A stretch of DNA of 36,022 nt from assembly GCA_009780015.1 (NCBI GenBank), contig WRAW01000019.1, positions 1 to 36,022 on the forward strand, written 5' to 3'. The position numbers and the translations under genes were made by a program. The DNA comes from Defluviitaleaceae bacterium. Its GTDB lineage: Bacteria; Bacillota; Clostridia; Lachnospirales; WRAA01. The notes under the pieces were generated by a model. It saw only the letters and a list, made by a program, of their open reading frames with translations, was not told the origin of the DNA and ran no database searches. Position 1 is the first letter of the stretch; each line of letters opens with the position of its first letter. Of this stretch, positions 8,261 through 17,047 are shown in pieces.

Positions 8261-9292
8261 CTATATTTTCTGGGTATCAGCATAAATTTCCATAAGCCTT
8301 TCCCTAGATTCTACAAACACCTGAGCTATAATCGGGTCAAAATGTGTTCCGGCATTATCTATTATGTATTTGAATGATTCGTCCGGGGTGAAGGCTTTTT
8401 TATAGGGACGTTCGGAAGTCAGTGCGTCATACACATCGACAATTGCCATAATTCGGCCGTGCAAAGGAATATCCGTCCCCGACAGCCCCAAGGGGTAGCC
8501 TTTACCGTCCCAGCGTTCATGGTGGGTGCCGGCAAACAATCTGGCATGGCGCAGAAATTCCCCATTTCCTGTCCGCAAAATGATTTGATCTATAACATGC
8601 TCGCCTTCTGCGCAATGGGTTTTCATTATGGCAAATTCTTCATCCGTCAGTTTACCCGGCTTGATTAATATAGTGTCGGAAATAGCAATCTTGCCCACAT
8701 CATGCAGGCGAGCGGAGGAAGAGAACAAGTCCACGTACATATTGCTGACTTCGTCAGCATATATGCCCCTCTTAGTCAACTCTTCCACCAGCACGTTTAT
8801 GTATGCGACAGTGCGCTCTATATGCGCTCCTGTTCCTTTGTCACGATTTTCAACCATGTCCGCCAGAACATGCACAATTCCGTTTTGCAAGTTTTGAAGC
8901 TGAGCGGTTTTTTCCCGAATAATGCTGTCTATGTCCAAGTGAGTCTTGATTCTGTTTAACAGTACGCTCTCGGAAAAGGGCTTCGTTACAAAATCAACCA
9001 CACCCATTTGAAAGCCCTTTGTCTCAATCTCAGGATCATTCATGCTTGTAAGGAACATGACAGGAATCTGAGCGTATTTTCTGTTGTCTTTCAGGAGCGT
9101 CAATGCTTCAAATCCATCCATTTCAGGCATTTCAATGTCAAGCAGAATCATGTCGGGCGTTACCTTTTCCAAAAGAGCAAACATCCTTGCCGCCGAAGAA
9201 AACGTAATTACACGATACACCTCCTTCAAAGCCGTTTTGGCGATAGCCAGGTTTATAGCGCTGTCATCCACCACAAAAATTGTTTTTAGCAT
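8261..9292 (-). CDS. Response regulator with HD-GYP phosphodiesterase domain
   Basis: A 343-residue two-component output protein. The receiver domain (about 1-120) has the acidic pocket IFVVDDS, the phosphorylated Asp near residue 52 (LLDIEMPEMDG) and the conserved Lys (FVTKPF). The HD-GYP domain (about 150-330) carries RLHDVGKI, THHERWDGKGYP and DVYDALTSERPYK. HD-GYP proteins hydrolyse cyclic di-GMP, so phosphorylation probably tunes c-di-GMP levels. I use the ATG at 9292, preceded by TAAGGT; a TTG at 9313 is an alternative. The gene lies 37 bp after pflA and 19 bp before the hybrid kinase, so all four genes appear co-transcribed. Confidence 0.92.
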   Translation of the reverse strand: MLKTIFVVDDSAINLAIAKTALKEVYRVITFSSAARMFALLEKVTPDMILLDIEMPEMDGFEALTLLKDNRKYAQIPVMFLTSMNDPEIETKGFQMGVVDFVTKPFSESVLLNRIKTHLDIDSIIREKTAQLQNLQNGIVHVLADMVENRDKGTGAHIERTVAYINVLVEELTKRGIYADEVSNMYVDLFSSSARLHDVGKIAISDTILIKPGKLTDEEFAIMKTHCAEGEHVIDQIILRTGNGEFLRHARLFAGTHHERWDGKGYPLGLSGTDIPLHGRIMAIVDVYDALTSERPYKKAFTPDESFKYIIDNAGTHFDPIIAQVFVESRERLMEIYADTQKI

Positions 9293-9329
9293 TATCAGCA
9301 CTACCTTACTCAAATTTTATAATTCTGTT

Positions 9330-10082
9330 CTATCTAACGATAAACCCATAGCTCCTGAACAAATCTCTAACTCTCTCGGTCTCGGTCTCGGACGGCGTGG
9401 GGGTGTCTTTGAGCTGATAGTTTAGTTTAAGTTCCTGCCACTTATACGCTCCCATCTGATGGAACGGCAGGATACCGACTTTTTCAACATTCGTAAGTGT
9501 CGTCAGATAGGAGGCCAGGGCGTGTAAATCCTCCTCGTTGTCGGTGAGGCCGGGCACAAGCACAAAGCGCGCCCAGGCCGTAATACCTGCTTCTCGCAGG
9601 TATTCGGCAAACGCAAGCGTCTTGTCTATCGGAAAGCCGGATACTTTCTTGAAGGTATCCGCATTAATGCTCTTGATGTCGAGAAGAACAAGGTCGGTGC
9701 GGCTCAGAACTTTCTTGGTTAAATCATCTATATCGCCAAACCCCGATGTATCCAAAGCGGTGTGCAGCCCCTCACCCTTACAAGCCGACAACAGAGCCAG
9801 CGCGAATTCCCGCTGCATTAGGGGCTCGCCGCCTGTCAGAGTTACGCCTCCGCCCGAGAACTTAAAGTAAGACTTATATTTGAGTATGTCCGACATAAGC
9901 TCGCCGACAGACTTTGTCAGCGAGCCTTTGCCGTTTGCGTCCCAGGTGTCCGGGTTATGACAGTACATACACCTAAGCGGACACCCTTGCGTGAAGACTA
10001 CGTACCTGATCCCGGGGCCGTCTACAGTGCCGCATGTTTCAACTGAGTGAATCTTACCAACAACATCATTTATATTGTTCAT
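9330..10082 (-). CDS. pflA: Pyruvate formate-lyase activating enzyme
   Basis: A radical-SAM glycyl-radical activase of 250 residues, the usual size. GTVDGPGIRYVVFTQGC is the family signature, followed by the cluster motif CPLRCMYCHNPDTWD (CxxxCxxC) and the SAM-binding GGGVTLTGGEP. It uses a [4Fe-4S] cluster and S-adenosylmethionine to make the glycyl radical on PflB. The ATG at 10082 follows AAGGAAG and lies 16 bp after the pflB stop, so the two are co-translated in the order typical of pfl operons. The unusual point is position: this core fermentation pair is inside an integrated element. Confidence 0.96.
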   Translation of the reverse strand: MNNINDVVGKIHSVETCGTVDGPGIRYVVFTQGCPLRCMYCHNPDTWDANGKGSLTKSVGELMSDILKYKSYFKFSGGGVTLTGGEPLMQREFALALLSACKGEGLHTALDTSGFGDIDDLTKKVLSRTDLVLLDIKSINADTFKKVSGFPIDKTLAFAEYLREAGITAWARFVLVPGLTDNEEDLHALASYLTTLTNVEKVGILPFHQMGAYKWQELKLNYQLKDTPTPSETETERVRDLFRSYGFIVR

Positions 10083-10098
10083 AGCGGCCGCTTCCTTC

Positions 10099-12327
10099 CT
10101 ACACCCGTTCGTGGAACGTACGGTGGATAACATCCAACTGCTGTTCCCTTGTAAGCTTGACGAAGTTTACCGCGTATCCCGATACGCGTATGGTAAGCTG
10201 CGGATAGAGTTCCGGCTTTTCCATCGCGTCAAAAAGAGTCTCACGGTCAAATACGTTTACGTTTATATGGTGACCCTGTTCGGCAAAGTAACCGTCCATA
10301 ATGCCGGCCAGGTTGTTTACCCTGTCCGGGAGAGTTTTTCCGAGGGCTGTCGGTATGATGGAGAAGGTATAGGATATGCCGTCAAGAGCGTAGGCGTAGG
10401 GCAGCTTGGATACCGACGCCAGCGACGCAATGGCTCCCTTTTTGTCCCGGCCGTGCATTGGATTAGCGCCGGGCGCGAAAGGTTCGCCGTCCTTTCTGCC
10501 GTCGGGGGTTGCGCCCGTTTTCTTGCCGTATACCACATTAGATGTAATCGTAAGAATGGATGTTGTGGGCACAGCCTCCCTGTAAGTGGAGTGCTTTTTG
10601 AGACGCGTCATGAAGTTCTTGACGACATTTGACGCGATCTTGTTTATCTCGGTATCGTTGTTGCCGAACGCCGGATACTCGCCCTCTATCTCGTAGTCAA
10701 CGGCAAGACCGGAATCGTTGCGGATGACCTTGACCCTGGCATGCTTTATCGCGGACAGCGAGTCGACGACAACGGAAAGACCCGCAATTCCTGTGGCTTG
10801 AGTGCGCAGGATGTCCTTATCGTGTAGCGCGAGCTGCAAGCTTTCAAAATTATATTTGTCATGCATGTAATGGATAACGTTCAGCGTACTGATGTACAGA
10901 CCCGCAAGCCACTCCAGAACCTGGTCAAACTTTCGCGAAACCTCGTCGTAGTCGAGATATTCGCTTGTGATTGGGGCAAATTCCGGGCCGACCTGTTCGC
11001 CGCTTTTTTCATCCTTGCCGCCATTGATCGCGTAAAGCAGGGCCTTTGCCATATTTGCCCTCGCGCCGAAGAACTGCATCTGCTTTCCAAGGCGCATGGC
11101 CGATACGCAGCAGGCTATGCCGTAATCGTCACCCCAAAAACCGCGCATGAGGTCGTCGTTCTCGTACTGGATCGAGCTTGTGTCGATAGAGGCTTTCGCA
11201 CAGTAATTCTTAAAATTTTGGGGAAGGTTCACACTCCACAAAACCGTAAGGTTCGGCTCCGGGGCCGGCCCAAGGTTGTACAGCGTATGAAGCACACGGT
11301 AAGAAGTCTTGCTCACAAGGGTGCGGCCGTCCTCGCTCATTCCGCCGATAACTTCCGTAACCCACGTCGGGTCGCCCGAAAACAGATTGTTATATTCCTG
11401 TGTCCTCAGGAACCTGACCATACGAAGCTTCATAACGAAATGGTCTACAAGCTCCTGCGCCTGCGATTCACTCAGGGTTCCGCTCTTGATATCTCTCTCG
11501 ATATAGACATCCAAGAACGTCGATACGCGTCCAAGACTCATAGCCGCGCCGTCTTGCTGTTTAATCGCCGCAAGGAATCCGAAATATGTCCATTGTATGG
11601 CTTCCTTGGCGTTTTTAGCAGGCACGGAAATGTCGAAGCCATAGAAAGAAGCCATTTGGGCAAGTTCTTTCAACGACCTGATATTCTCGCTGATGTTTTC
11701 CCTCAGGCGTATCGTGGATTCGTTCATTTCCGAGTAGTCCAGCTCTTTTTTCTCGTGCTGCTTTTGCTCTATAAGCATGTCGGTTCCGTACAACGCCACC
11801 CGCCTATAGTCTCCGATTATGCGTCCGCGTCCATAGGCGTCGGGAAGACCGGTAATTATCCCGCTGCGCCTTGCTCTGAGCATTTCTTCGGTATAAACGT
11901 CAAAAACGCCGTCATTGTGCGTCTTTCGGTATTCGTTAAATACTTTTTCCGTATCTTTGTCCAGCTCATAGCCATATGATTTCAGGGCGCTCCTCACGAC
12001 ATTCAGGCCCCCGAACGGCATTATAGCTCTTTTCAGAGGTTTGTCCGTCTGGAGTCCCACGATCTGTTCGAGCTCCTTCTTGATATAGCCCGGGCCGTAG
12101 GCCGTAATTGTGGAAGGCATTTTTGTCTCGACATCAAGCACACCCTGTTGATTTTCAAGCTTGTAAAGCTCCAGAATATGCTGCCAAAGCTCTGTTGTGC
12201 TTGCCGTAGGGCCTTCCAAAAATGACTCATCGCCGGTATACGGCGTATAGTTTTGCTGAATAAAATCTCGTACGTCAATTTCACGTTCCCAGTTTCCGGT
12301 TTTGAATCCGATCCATCCCTGCTGCAA
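10099..12327 (-). CDS. pflB: Formate C-acetyltransferase (pyruvate formate-lyase)
   Basis: Converts pyruvate and CoA to acetyl-CoA and formate under anoxic conditions. The sequence follows the Escherichia coli enzyme closely: [19 protein letters not shown] near the N-terminus, [33 protein letters not shown], the catalytic cysteine pair in [10 protein letters not shown], and the glycyl-radical loop [10 protein letters not shown] near the C-terminus. Its length (about 742 aa) is typical. There is no ATG: I chose the TTG at 12327 because GAGGTG sits 7 bases upstream; a TTG at 12333 is too close to it. Being first in the operon, it is probably the most expressed gene of the cargo. It appears complete. 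Confidence 0.96.
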   Translation of the reverse strand: MQQGWIGFKTGNWEREIDVRDFIQQNYTPYTGDESFLEGPTASTTELWQHILELYKLENQQGVLDVETKMPSTITAYGPGYIKKELEQIVGLQTDKPLKRAIMPFGGLNVVRSALKSYGYELDKDTEKVFNEYRKTHNDGVFDVYTEEMLRARRSGIITGLPDAYGRGRIIGDYRRVALYGTDMLIEQKQHEKKELDYSEMNESTIRLRENISENIRSLKELAQMASFYGFDISVPAKNAKEAIQWTYFGFLAAIKQQDGAAMSLGRVSTFLDVYIERDIKSGTLSESQAQELVDHFVMKLRMVRFLRTQEYNNLFSGDPTWVTEVIGGMSEDGRTLVSKTSYRVLHTLYNLGPAPEPNLTVLWSVNLPQNFKNYCAKASIDTSSIQYENDDLMRGFWGDDYGIACCVSAMRLGKQMQFFGARANMAKALLYAINGGKDEKSGEQVGPEFAPITSEYLDYDEVSRKFDQVLEWLAGLYISTLNVIHYMHDKYNFESLQLALHDKDILRTQATGIAGLSVVVDSLSAIKHARVKVIRNDSGLAVDYEIEGEYPAFGNNDTEINKIASNVVKNFMTRLKKHSTYREAVPTTSILTITSNVVYGKKTGATPDGRKDGEPFAPGANPMHGRDKKGAIASLASVSKLPYAYALDGISYTFSIIPTALGKTLPDRVNNLAGIMDGYFAEQGHHINVNVFDRETLFDAMEKPELYPQLTIRVSGYAVNFVKLTREQQLDVIHRTFHERV

Positions 12328-12477
12328 TTCCAATCACCTCGTTATATGTTTGTATTAAGACTATAGTAATATGCCTTTCAGGCAGTAACATACATCAGGG
12401 TAGACAGCAAGAAATTTTCCGGCTTCCCGCACCCCTCCTTTGTTACTATCTCGAAGCTATATTACTATACTTAACTA

Positions 12478-12506
12478 ATATTATCAGATAATAATAATCT
12501 TCGCAA
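12478..12506 (-). promoter_or_regulatory. Likely promoter of the pfl operon
   Basis: On the minus strand TTGCGA (12506-12501) and TAATAT (12483-12478) are 17 bp apart, giving a leader of about 145 nt before pflB. A palindrome TATTATC-A-GATAATA (12479-12493) overlaps the -10 box and could bind a regulator. I see no convincing FNR site. Confidence 0.5.
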
Positions 12507-12582
12507 GAGTATAAAACACAGCAAACGCATATCTGCATAGGACATATTTCTCGTTTCATAGGATTCTGTAAGAGGTGATTAT

Positions 12583-12753
12583 GTGGGATCAGATAATATT
12601 TCTTACCGCGAAGTAACGATCGGAAAAACGCTATATCAAGTCACCAGCATTTTCACAGGCGAAAAGGAGCTTGGCCCCACCCTTGAAAAGCTGGCTGTCC
12701 GGCATGTTCTTGATGAGATGGACGACAGAGCCAAGGAGCGTTTAAATGCCTGA
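12583..12753 (+). CDS. TnpW-like small transposon protein, 56 aa
   Basis: A GTG start at 12583 follows AGAGGTG and opens a 56-residue frame: VTIGKTLYQVTSIFTG, then TLEKLAVRHVLDEM and a basic C-terminus. The pattern I-G-x-T-x-Y-x-V followed by a helix with a conserved K-L-x-x-L/H repeat resembles the small proteins (TnpW-like) found ahead of TnpX-type recombinases in clostridial elements. Its stop overlaps the start of the following recombinase by 8 bp, so they are translationally coupled. The role of this family is not established as far as I know; a regulator or accessory factor of recombination is plausible. Confidence 0.65.
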   Translation: MGSDNISYREVTIGKTLYQVTSIFTGEKELGPTLEKLAVRHVLDEMDDRAKERLNA

Positions 12754-14404
12754 CGCCATCTATACGGCCGGGCTGTATCTGCGCCTGTCCAAGGACGACG
12801 AACGCACAGGCGAATCAGTCAGCATAGAAAACCAACGCCTCTTGCTGACGAATTATGCCCACGAAAAAGGTTGGGAGATACGGGAGGTATACATTGACGA
12901 CGGATGGTCCGGCACAAACTTCCATAGACCGGCATTCCGGCGTATGCTGCGCGACGCCGAGGATAAACGGATTAACCTGATTATAGTTAAGGACTTGTCA
13001 CGGCTTGGCCGCAATTATATCGAAGTCGGCCGGCTTACCGAAGAGACATTACCGCAGCTTGGCTGCCGCTTTATTGCCATGAACGACTCGGTAGACTCCT
13101 TACTTGGCGACAACGACATGATGGTATACCGGAACCTTTTTAATGAGTTCCACTCGAAGGACACCAGCAAGAAAGTCCGGGCGGTCAAGCTGGCTTGCAT
13201 GAGGCAAGGCAAATTTCTCGGTACATACGCCCCGCTCGGCTATAAAAAAGACCCTCTGAATAAGCACCGCTTGATAATAGATGAAGAAACGGCGCACATC
13301 GTACGGCGCATGTTCGGGATGCGCCGCGCAGGCTCAGGCTTCCGTTCCATAGCCGCCATATTTAACGACGAGTGCGTGCCGTCGCCGAAAACGATATATT
13401 ACGGCAGGAACGGGAAGAAAAGCACAAGGGCGGAGAACGGGCTCTGGAATGAGTCAAGCGTCAAGGCTATACTGCGTAACGAAGCCTATATCGGCCACAT
13501 GGTTCAGGGCAAGCAGGGTACTGTTTCCTACAAAAATCATAAATTGGTCGGCAAACCAAAGGAAAATTGGATACGGGTTGAGAACACCCACGAGCCTCTC
13601 GTAAGCCTAGAGGATTGGAACATGGTCAAGGAGCTTGACGAGATATCCTTCAAACCCCGCAAAACATCCGGAAAAGCCCAGAACATGTTCGTAGGAATAT
13701 TAAAGTGCGGAGATTGCGGGTTCAACATGAGGGCAATACTTCGGAAATACTCGCGTAAGGATGGTTCGGTTCATACGGCAATGGATTTTATATGCGGAAA
13801 CTACGCACGCAGCGGCAAATCGGCCTGTACCGTTCACACAATCAGCGAGATTGCTCTGATACAGCTTGTGCTGGAAGAAATACGCGGTAATGCTAAGCTG
13901 ATGGAATATGACGAACAAAAAGTGACAGAAGAGATTCTCAGGTCGGCAAATCGCGTAACAACGGCCTACCTTGCCACATACAAGCGTGAGCTGAAAGCCT
14001 GCAAGGACAGACTGGCAAAGCTGGACGACACCATCGCAACGCTATACGAGGACAGAGTTTGCGGAATAGTTACCGAAAGCATGTTTTCCACACTGTTACA
14101 TAAATATGAGCTTGAACGCGCGGAAAAATCCAGGACAGCCGAAATCCTGAGTCATAAGGTAGAGACCTTCGAGAATGATAATGTCGATGCACACGCGTGG
14201 GGCGGCCTGCTACGTAAGTACGCCGAACCGGAAATGCTGACGCAAAAAATATTACTGGAACTCATAGACAGCATCGAGGTGTTTGAGGCTGAGAAGGTTG
14301 ATAAACGACGGGTCTGTAAAGTTAATGTCACGTACCGCTTTACCGGCCCCATAACTCTTGCGTCCGCAGAACAGATTGATAGCGATAGGAATGTCGGCAT
14401 ATGA
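12746..14404 (+). CDS. Large serine recombinase 1 of the 11.8-kb element
   Basis: A full-length 552-residue TnpX/TndX-type recombinase. Catalytic domain: AGLYLRLSKDD (nucleophile about Ser15), DDGWSGTNFHRPAF, VKDLSRLGRNYIEVG. Recombinase domain: GTYAPLGYKKDP..IFNDECVPSP..VKAILRNEAYIGHMVQGK. Zinc ribbon: KCGDCGFNM..ICGNYARSGKSAC. A long coiled coil and DUF4368-like C-terminal region follow (ELIDSIEVFEAEK). It is coupled upstream to the TnpW-like protein and downstream by an ATGA overlap to a second recombinase. One or both should catalyse integration and excision of the element; which one is essential cannot be seen from sequence. Confidence 0.94.
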   Translation: MPDAIYTAGLYLRLSKDDERTGESVSIENQRLLLTNYAHEKGWEIREVYIDDGWSGTNFHRPAFRRMLRDAEDKRINLIIVKDLSRLGRNYIEVGRLTEETLPQLGCRFIAMNDSVDSLLGDNDMMVYRNLFNEFHSKDTSKKVRAVKLACMRQGKFLGTYAPLGYKKDPLNKHRLIIDEETAHIVRRMFGMRRAGSGFRSIAAIFNDECVPSPKTIYYGRNGKKSTRAENGLWNESSVKAILRNEAYIGHMVQGKQGTVSYKNHKLVGKPKENWIRVENTHEPLVSLEDWNMVKELDEISFKPRKTSGKAQNMFVGILKCGDCGFNMRAILRKYSRKDGSVHTAMDFICGNYARSGKSACTVHTISEIALIQLVLEEIRGNAKLMEYDEQKVTEEILRSANRVTTAYLATYKRELKACKDRLAKLDDTIATLYEDRVCGIVTESMFSTLLHKYELERAEKSRTAEILSHKVETFENDNVDAHAWGGLLRKYAEPEMLTQKILLELIDSIEVFEAEKVDKRRVCKVNVTYRFTGPITLASAEQIDSDRNVGI

Positions 14405-16020
14405 ACAAACTGTATAGCGCCGGATTATATGTCCGTCTCTCTGTCGAAGACGCTGCCAACTCCAGAAAGCGCGGCAAAGCCAATCCTTTCCGGCACGAAT
14501 CAACAAGTATCGAAAATCAACAGGCAATTCTTCGGGAATATGCTCTTCTGCGCGGCTGGAGTATTGTTCGTACCTATATCGACGATGGATTTTCCGGCGG
14601 AAGCTATAACCGTCCGGCATTTTACGAAATGCTCGAGGACGCGAAAGCCGGGCTGATTAACCTGATCCTGGTCAAAGACCTGTCCAGGCTGGGGCGCGGC
14701 TATATCGAGACCGGACATTATACAGACGAGGCATTCCCGTCGCTGGGCGTTAGATTTATCGCCTTGATGGACGGTATAGACTCAGAGAACGACTCCGACT
14801 TTCTTCCCTTCCGTTCCCTGCTGAACGATTATTATTTAAAGGATTTAAGCCGGAAGATCAAGTCCGTGCTTAGGGCAAAAGCCCTAAGCGGCGGTTATGT
14901 CGGAACTTACGCCCCCTACGGATTCAAAAAAAATCCTGAAAGTCCAAATCGTCTTGCGGTTGACAATTATGCCGCAAAGATCGTACACAGAATTTTCACC
15001 ATGCGAGTACAAGGACTAAGCCACGGCAAGATAGCCGCCACGCTGAATAATGACGGAATACTATCACCGCGGGATTATCGCTTCCAACGCGAGAAACGGT
15101 CAACTCCGTACAATGAAAACAATATGTGGCAGCCGTCGACGATTCGAGCAATTTTAAGAAACGAGGCGTACCTCGGACACTCGCTAAAGTTCAAGAATGG
15201 AACGGCATCGTATAAGAACAGGAGCCGGATCATCAAACCGGAAAATAATTGGGTAAGAAGCAAGAATATCCACCCCGCCATCGTCAGTCAAGATTTGTGG
15301 AACGCGGCTCAGTCGATCAAGTTAAACACTCAGCGGTTATCCTCCAAATCGGTAAAAGCGAATCCGCTTTTCGCCGGAATTTTGAAATGCGCTGACTGCG
15401 GCGGCAGATTTGTCTGCAACGTCAAGAAGCAAGCCCGTAATAACGGGAGGGTTGTCAGATATGTTGGATATACATGCCGTATGTATTCACACACGGGGCG
15501 TTCAAAATGTTCTCCTCACTCCATATCGGAATTAAGGCTGTTGGAGATAGTACGTCAGGATATTCACCGTCACCTTGAACTTGCAAATATCGATGAAGAA
15601 CGTATATCAAAAGAACTTCAACGCCATGTTTCCGAGTTATTCGCCGCAGAGTCAACTCGGGAGCTTGAACGCCTCGAAGGCCAGATGGCAGAACTTGAAT
15701 CACTTGGCACGAATCTCTACGAAGACAGGCTGAGCGGAGCAATCAGTCCCGATATGTTCAAAACTCTTTCCGCCGCCGCCGAAGAAGAACGCGCAGTTCT
15801 ACAGGAAGAACACGACAAGTTAGCGAAGTCTACAGCCAAAGTTGAGCGACATCCAGCCAATGAGCATGATTGGCTGGACAGCATACGGTCTTTTCTCAAG
15901 CTGAAAAAGCCGGATCGCAAAACCTTAACCGCCTTGATAGAGCGAATCGAAGTCGGCAAGAACGAAGGAGTCCGGCAAAACATCAGGATAATCTACAGCT
16001 TTATCGAATATGTTCCTTAA
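14401..16020 (+). CDS. Large serine recombinase 2 of the 11.8-kb element
   Basis: 539 residues with the same architecture as its neighbour: SAGLYVRLSVEDA (nucleophile about Ser14), DDGFSGGSYNRPAF, VKDLSRLGRGYIETG, a Recombinase domain (GTYAPYGFKKNPES..IRAILRNEAYLGHS), zinc ribbon (KCADCGGRF..CRMYSHTGRSKC) and a coiled-coil tail. Its start overlaps the previous stop (ATGA). The last codons (EYVP, TAA) fall inside the TGTTCCTTAACA arm of the attachment site, so the gene ends at the very edge of the element. It converges on the truncated rec1 fragment with a 4-bp overlap. The two recombinases differ well beyond recent duplication. Confidence 0.94.
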   Translation: MNKLYSAGLYVRLSVEDAANSRKRGKANPFRHESTSIENQQAILREYALLRGWSIVRTYIDDGFSGGSYNRPAFYEMLEDAKAGLINLILVKDLSRLGRGYIETGHYTDEAFPSLGVRFIALMDGIDSENDSDFLPFRSLLNDYYLKDLSRKIKSVLRAKALSGGYVGTYAPYGFKKNPESPNRLAVDNYAAKIVHRIFTMRVQGLSHGKIAATLNNDGILSPRDYRFQREKRSTPYNENNMWQPSTIRAILRNEAYLGHSLKFKNGTASYKNRSRIIKPENNWVRSKNIHPAIVSQDLWNAAQSIKLNTQRLSSKSVKANPLFAGILKCADCGGRFVCNVKKQARNNGRVVRYVGYTCRMYSHTGRSKCSPHSISELRLLEIVRQDIHRHLELANIDEERISKELQRHVSELFAAESTRELERLEGQMAELESLGTNLYEDRLSGAISPDMFKTLSAAAEEERAVLQEEHDKLAKSTAKVERHPANEHDWLDSIRSFLKLKKPDRKTLTALIERIEVGKNEGVRQNIRIIYSFIEYVP

Positions 16021-16040
16021 CAGCGTGTGTCCTTTATCAG
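16007..16040. other. Right element-host junction (attL/attR-like site)
   Basis: The element arm TGTTCCTTAACA (16011-16022) is followed by six bases, the shared GTC core (16029-16031) and host rec1 sequence. The core matches GTC at 4207-4209. The host frame reads NLIKD up to the core and then runs into element codons and a TAA at 16019-16017. Confidence 0.65.
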
Positions 16041-16454
16041 GTTTCTGAACGGCAATGTGATGTTGTCGTTTGCCGACTGCGCGTCAAGTGAGTCGTAGTT
16101 GTCGTTGATCGCGATAAAACGGACGCCTATGTACGGGAATATCTGCTCGATGTACTTGCCGGCTTCGATCCAGTTTCGCCCAAAACGTGACAGATCCTTG
16201 ACGATAACACAGTCGACGACACCCTTCCTGATATCGTCCATCATATCGTTAAACGCAGGGCGATTAAAGCTGACTCCGCTGTATCCATCGTCTATTCTCT
16301 CGGAGCATATTCGGATATACGGCCGTTCGTTCGCGTAATCGTATATCATAGCCTTTTGACTGCGAATGCTGTCGCTTTCGGACTTGTCGCCGTCTTCGCG
16401 GCTTAGGCGGACGTATATGCAAGCGTTCCATACTCGCTCCGTGCTTGCGTTCAT
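16017..16454 (-). pseudogene. Serine recombinase rec1, N-terminal part (split gene)
   Basis: Encodes the catalytic domain only: NACIYVRLSREDGD (nucleophile about Ser18), DDGYSGVSFNRPAF, VKDLSRFGRNWIEAGKYI and RFIAINDNYDS, up to PFRNLIKD. The last four codons (TRC and stop) come from inserted element DNA. The start follows AAGGAG. The remainder of the protein is at 4209-2974. A truncated catalytic domain of 145 residues might still fold, but it lacks the long helix that normally links to the DNA-binding domain, so recombination activity is unlikely. Confidence 0.88.
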
Positions 16455-16466
16455 AACAAAGCTCCT

Positions 16467-16718
16467 TTACAGCGACGATACGTAACTATCCAATACGTCT
16501 TCGAGAGTTTTGCCGGTATCGGCAAAGCTTACCTTTACAATGGCCTTGCCGCACTTGTAGCAATAAGGGTTCTTGATCTGTCTGATAAAATCAAGTACGC
16601 GTTCTTCACGAGAAAGAGCGCGGTTGACCGCTACATTCTTGATATCGACTAAATCGCCGATATCTGCGGGGGTTATATCGACATTTTTCAAACGCTCGAA
16701 ATATGCGGATTTGTCCAT
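16467..16718 (-). CDS. Small conserved protein with CxxC motif, 83 aa
   Basis: Residues: MDKSAYFERLKNVDI at the start, then DLVDIKNVAVN, REERVLDFIRQIKNPYC, YKCG and VKVSFADTGKTLED. I recall this pattern from small proteins encoded beside serine recombinases in Clostridia mobile elements (DUF6870-like; the family assignment is from memory). The PYCYKCG pair of cysteines suggests a metal or redox site. The ATG at 16718 follows GGGAGG. It lies 12 bp before rec1, so it is probably the first gene of the recombinase trio operon. Function unknown. Confidence 0.75.
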   Translation of the reverse strand: MDKSAYFERLKNVDITPADIGDLVDIKNVAVNRALSREERVLDFIRQIKNPYCYKCGKAIVKVSFADTGKTLEDVLDSYVSSL

Positions 16719-16770
16719 AATAAGTGCCTCCCATGGCATTTACTATGGTTATGCCGCCGTCGTTTGTCTC

Positions 16771-16987
16771 AGAACCTGTGTTCGTAGGTGGGTATGGCGT
16801 ATTAGCGAGGCAATTTTTCGCCAATCTAGGAGGTGACGACGCCGCGTACCCAGAGGGTACGCAAGGATGCTGTGTGCCGGTGGCACGCGTTTAGCATCCG
16901 AAGCGCCAGCGTAGGCGGAGGAACCGACGACGAGTGGCGGAAAATAGACCGCTAAGACGCCGCTCCCATCCTATGAACACAGGTTCT
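16771..16987. repeat. Palindromic multi-hairpin repeat (copy B)
   Basis: The terminal inverted repeats AGAACCTGTGTTCGTAGG (16771-16788) and CCTATGAACACAGGTTCT (16970-16987) differ at one position. Inside, on the strand opposite to copies at 27954 and 35890, are three hairpins: a CTACGCTGGCGCTTCGGAT segment, GTGCCACCGGCAC, and GCGTACCC/GGGTACGC. It lies between the 83-residue gene and the end of the gene at 17048-17266. No coding potential was seen. Confidence 0.75.
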
Positions 16988-17047
16988 CAATGCATACGCG
17001 GTAAAGAAGCAGCCAAGACAGCCGCAATTCATAACAATCTCTTAACC

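Larger units (their letters stand above)
4208..16030. mobile_element. 11.8-kb large serine recombinase element inserted in rec1
   Basis: The element interrupts a recombinase gene whose two parts flank it on the same strand and rejoin in frame at a GAC codon. It carries, from left to right, a minus-strand operon ending at the left boundary (hybrid histidine kinase, HD-GYP regulator, pflA, pflB) and a plus-strand set ending exactly at the right boundary (TnpW-like small protein and two large serine recombinases). Circularising the ends would place the two 12-bp inverted arms around the GTC core with a 22-bp spacer, the architecture expected of an attP. No conjugation or replication genes are present, so it would be a mobilisable or non-conjugative element. 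An inversion between the inverted arms is less likely because the rec1 frame is restored outside them. Confidence 0.8.

Noticed and set aside
10861-11979. Long plus-strand reading frame of 372 codons
   Set aside because: It lies antisense to pflB, has no ribosome site or recognisable motif, and pflB is certain.
4223-16022. Invertible DNA segment between inverted 12-bp repeats
   Set aside because: Inversion would leave rec1 split in either orientation and would not explain in-frame rejoining at the GAC codon outside the repeats; insertion explains both.
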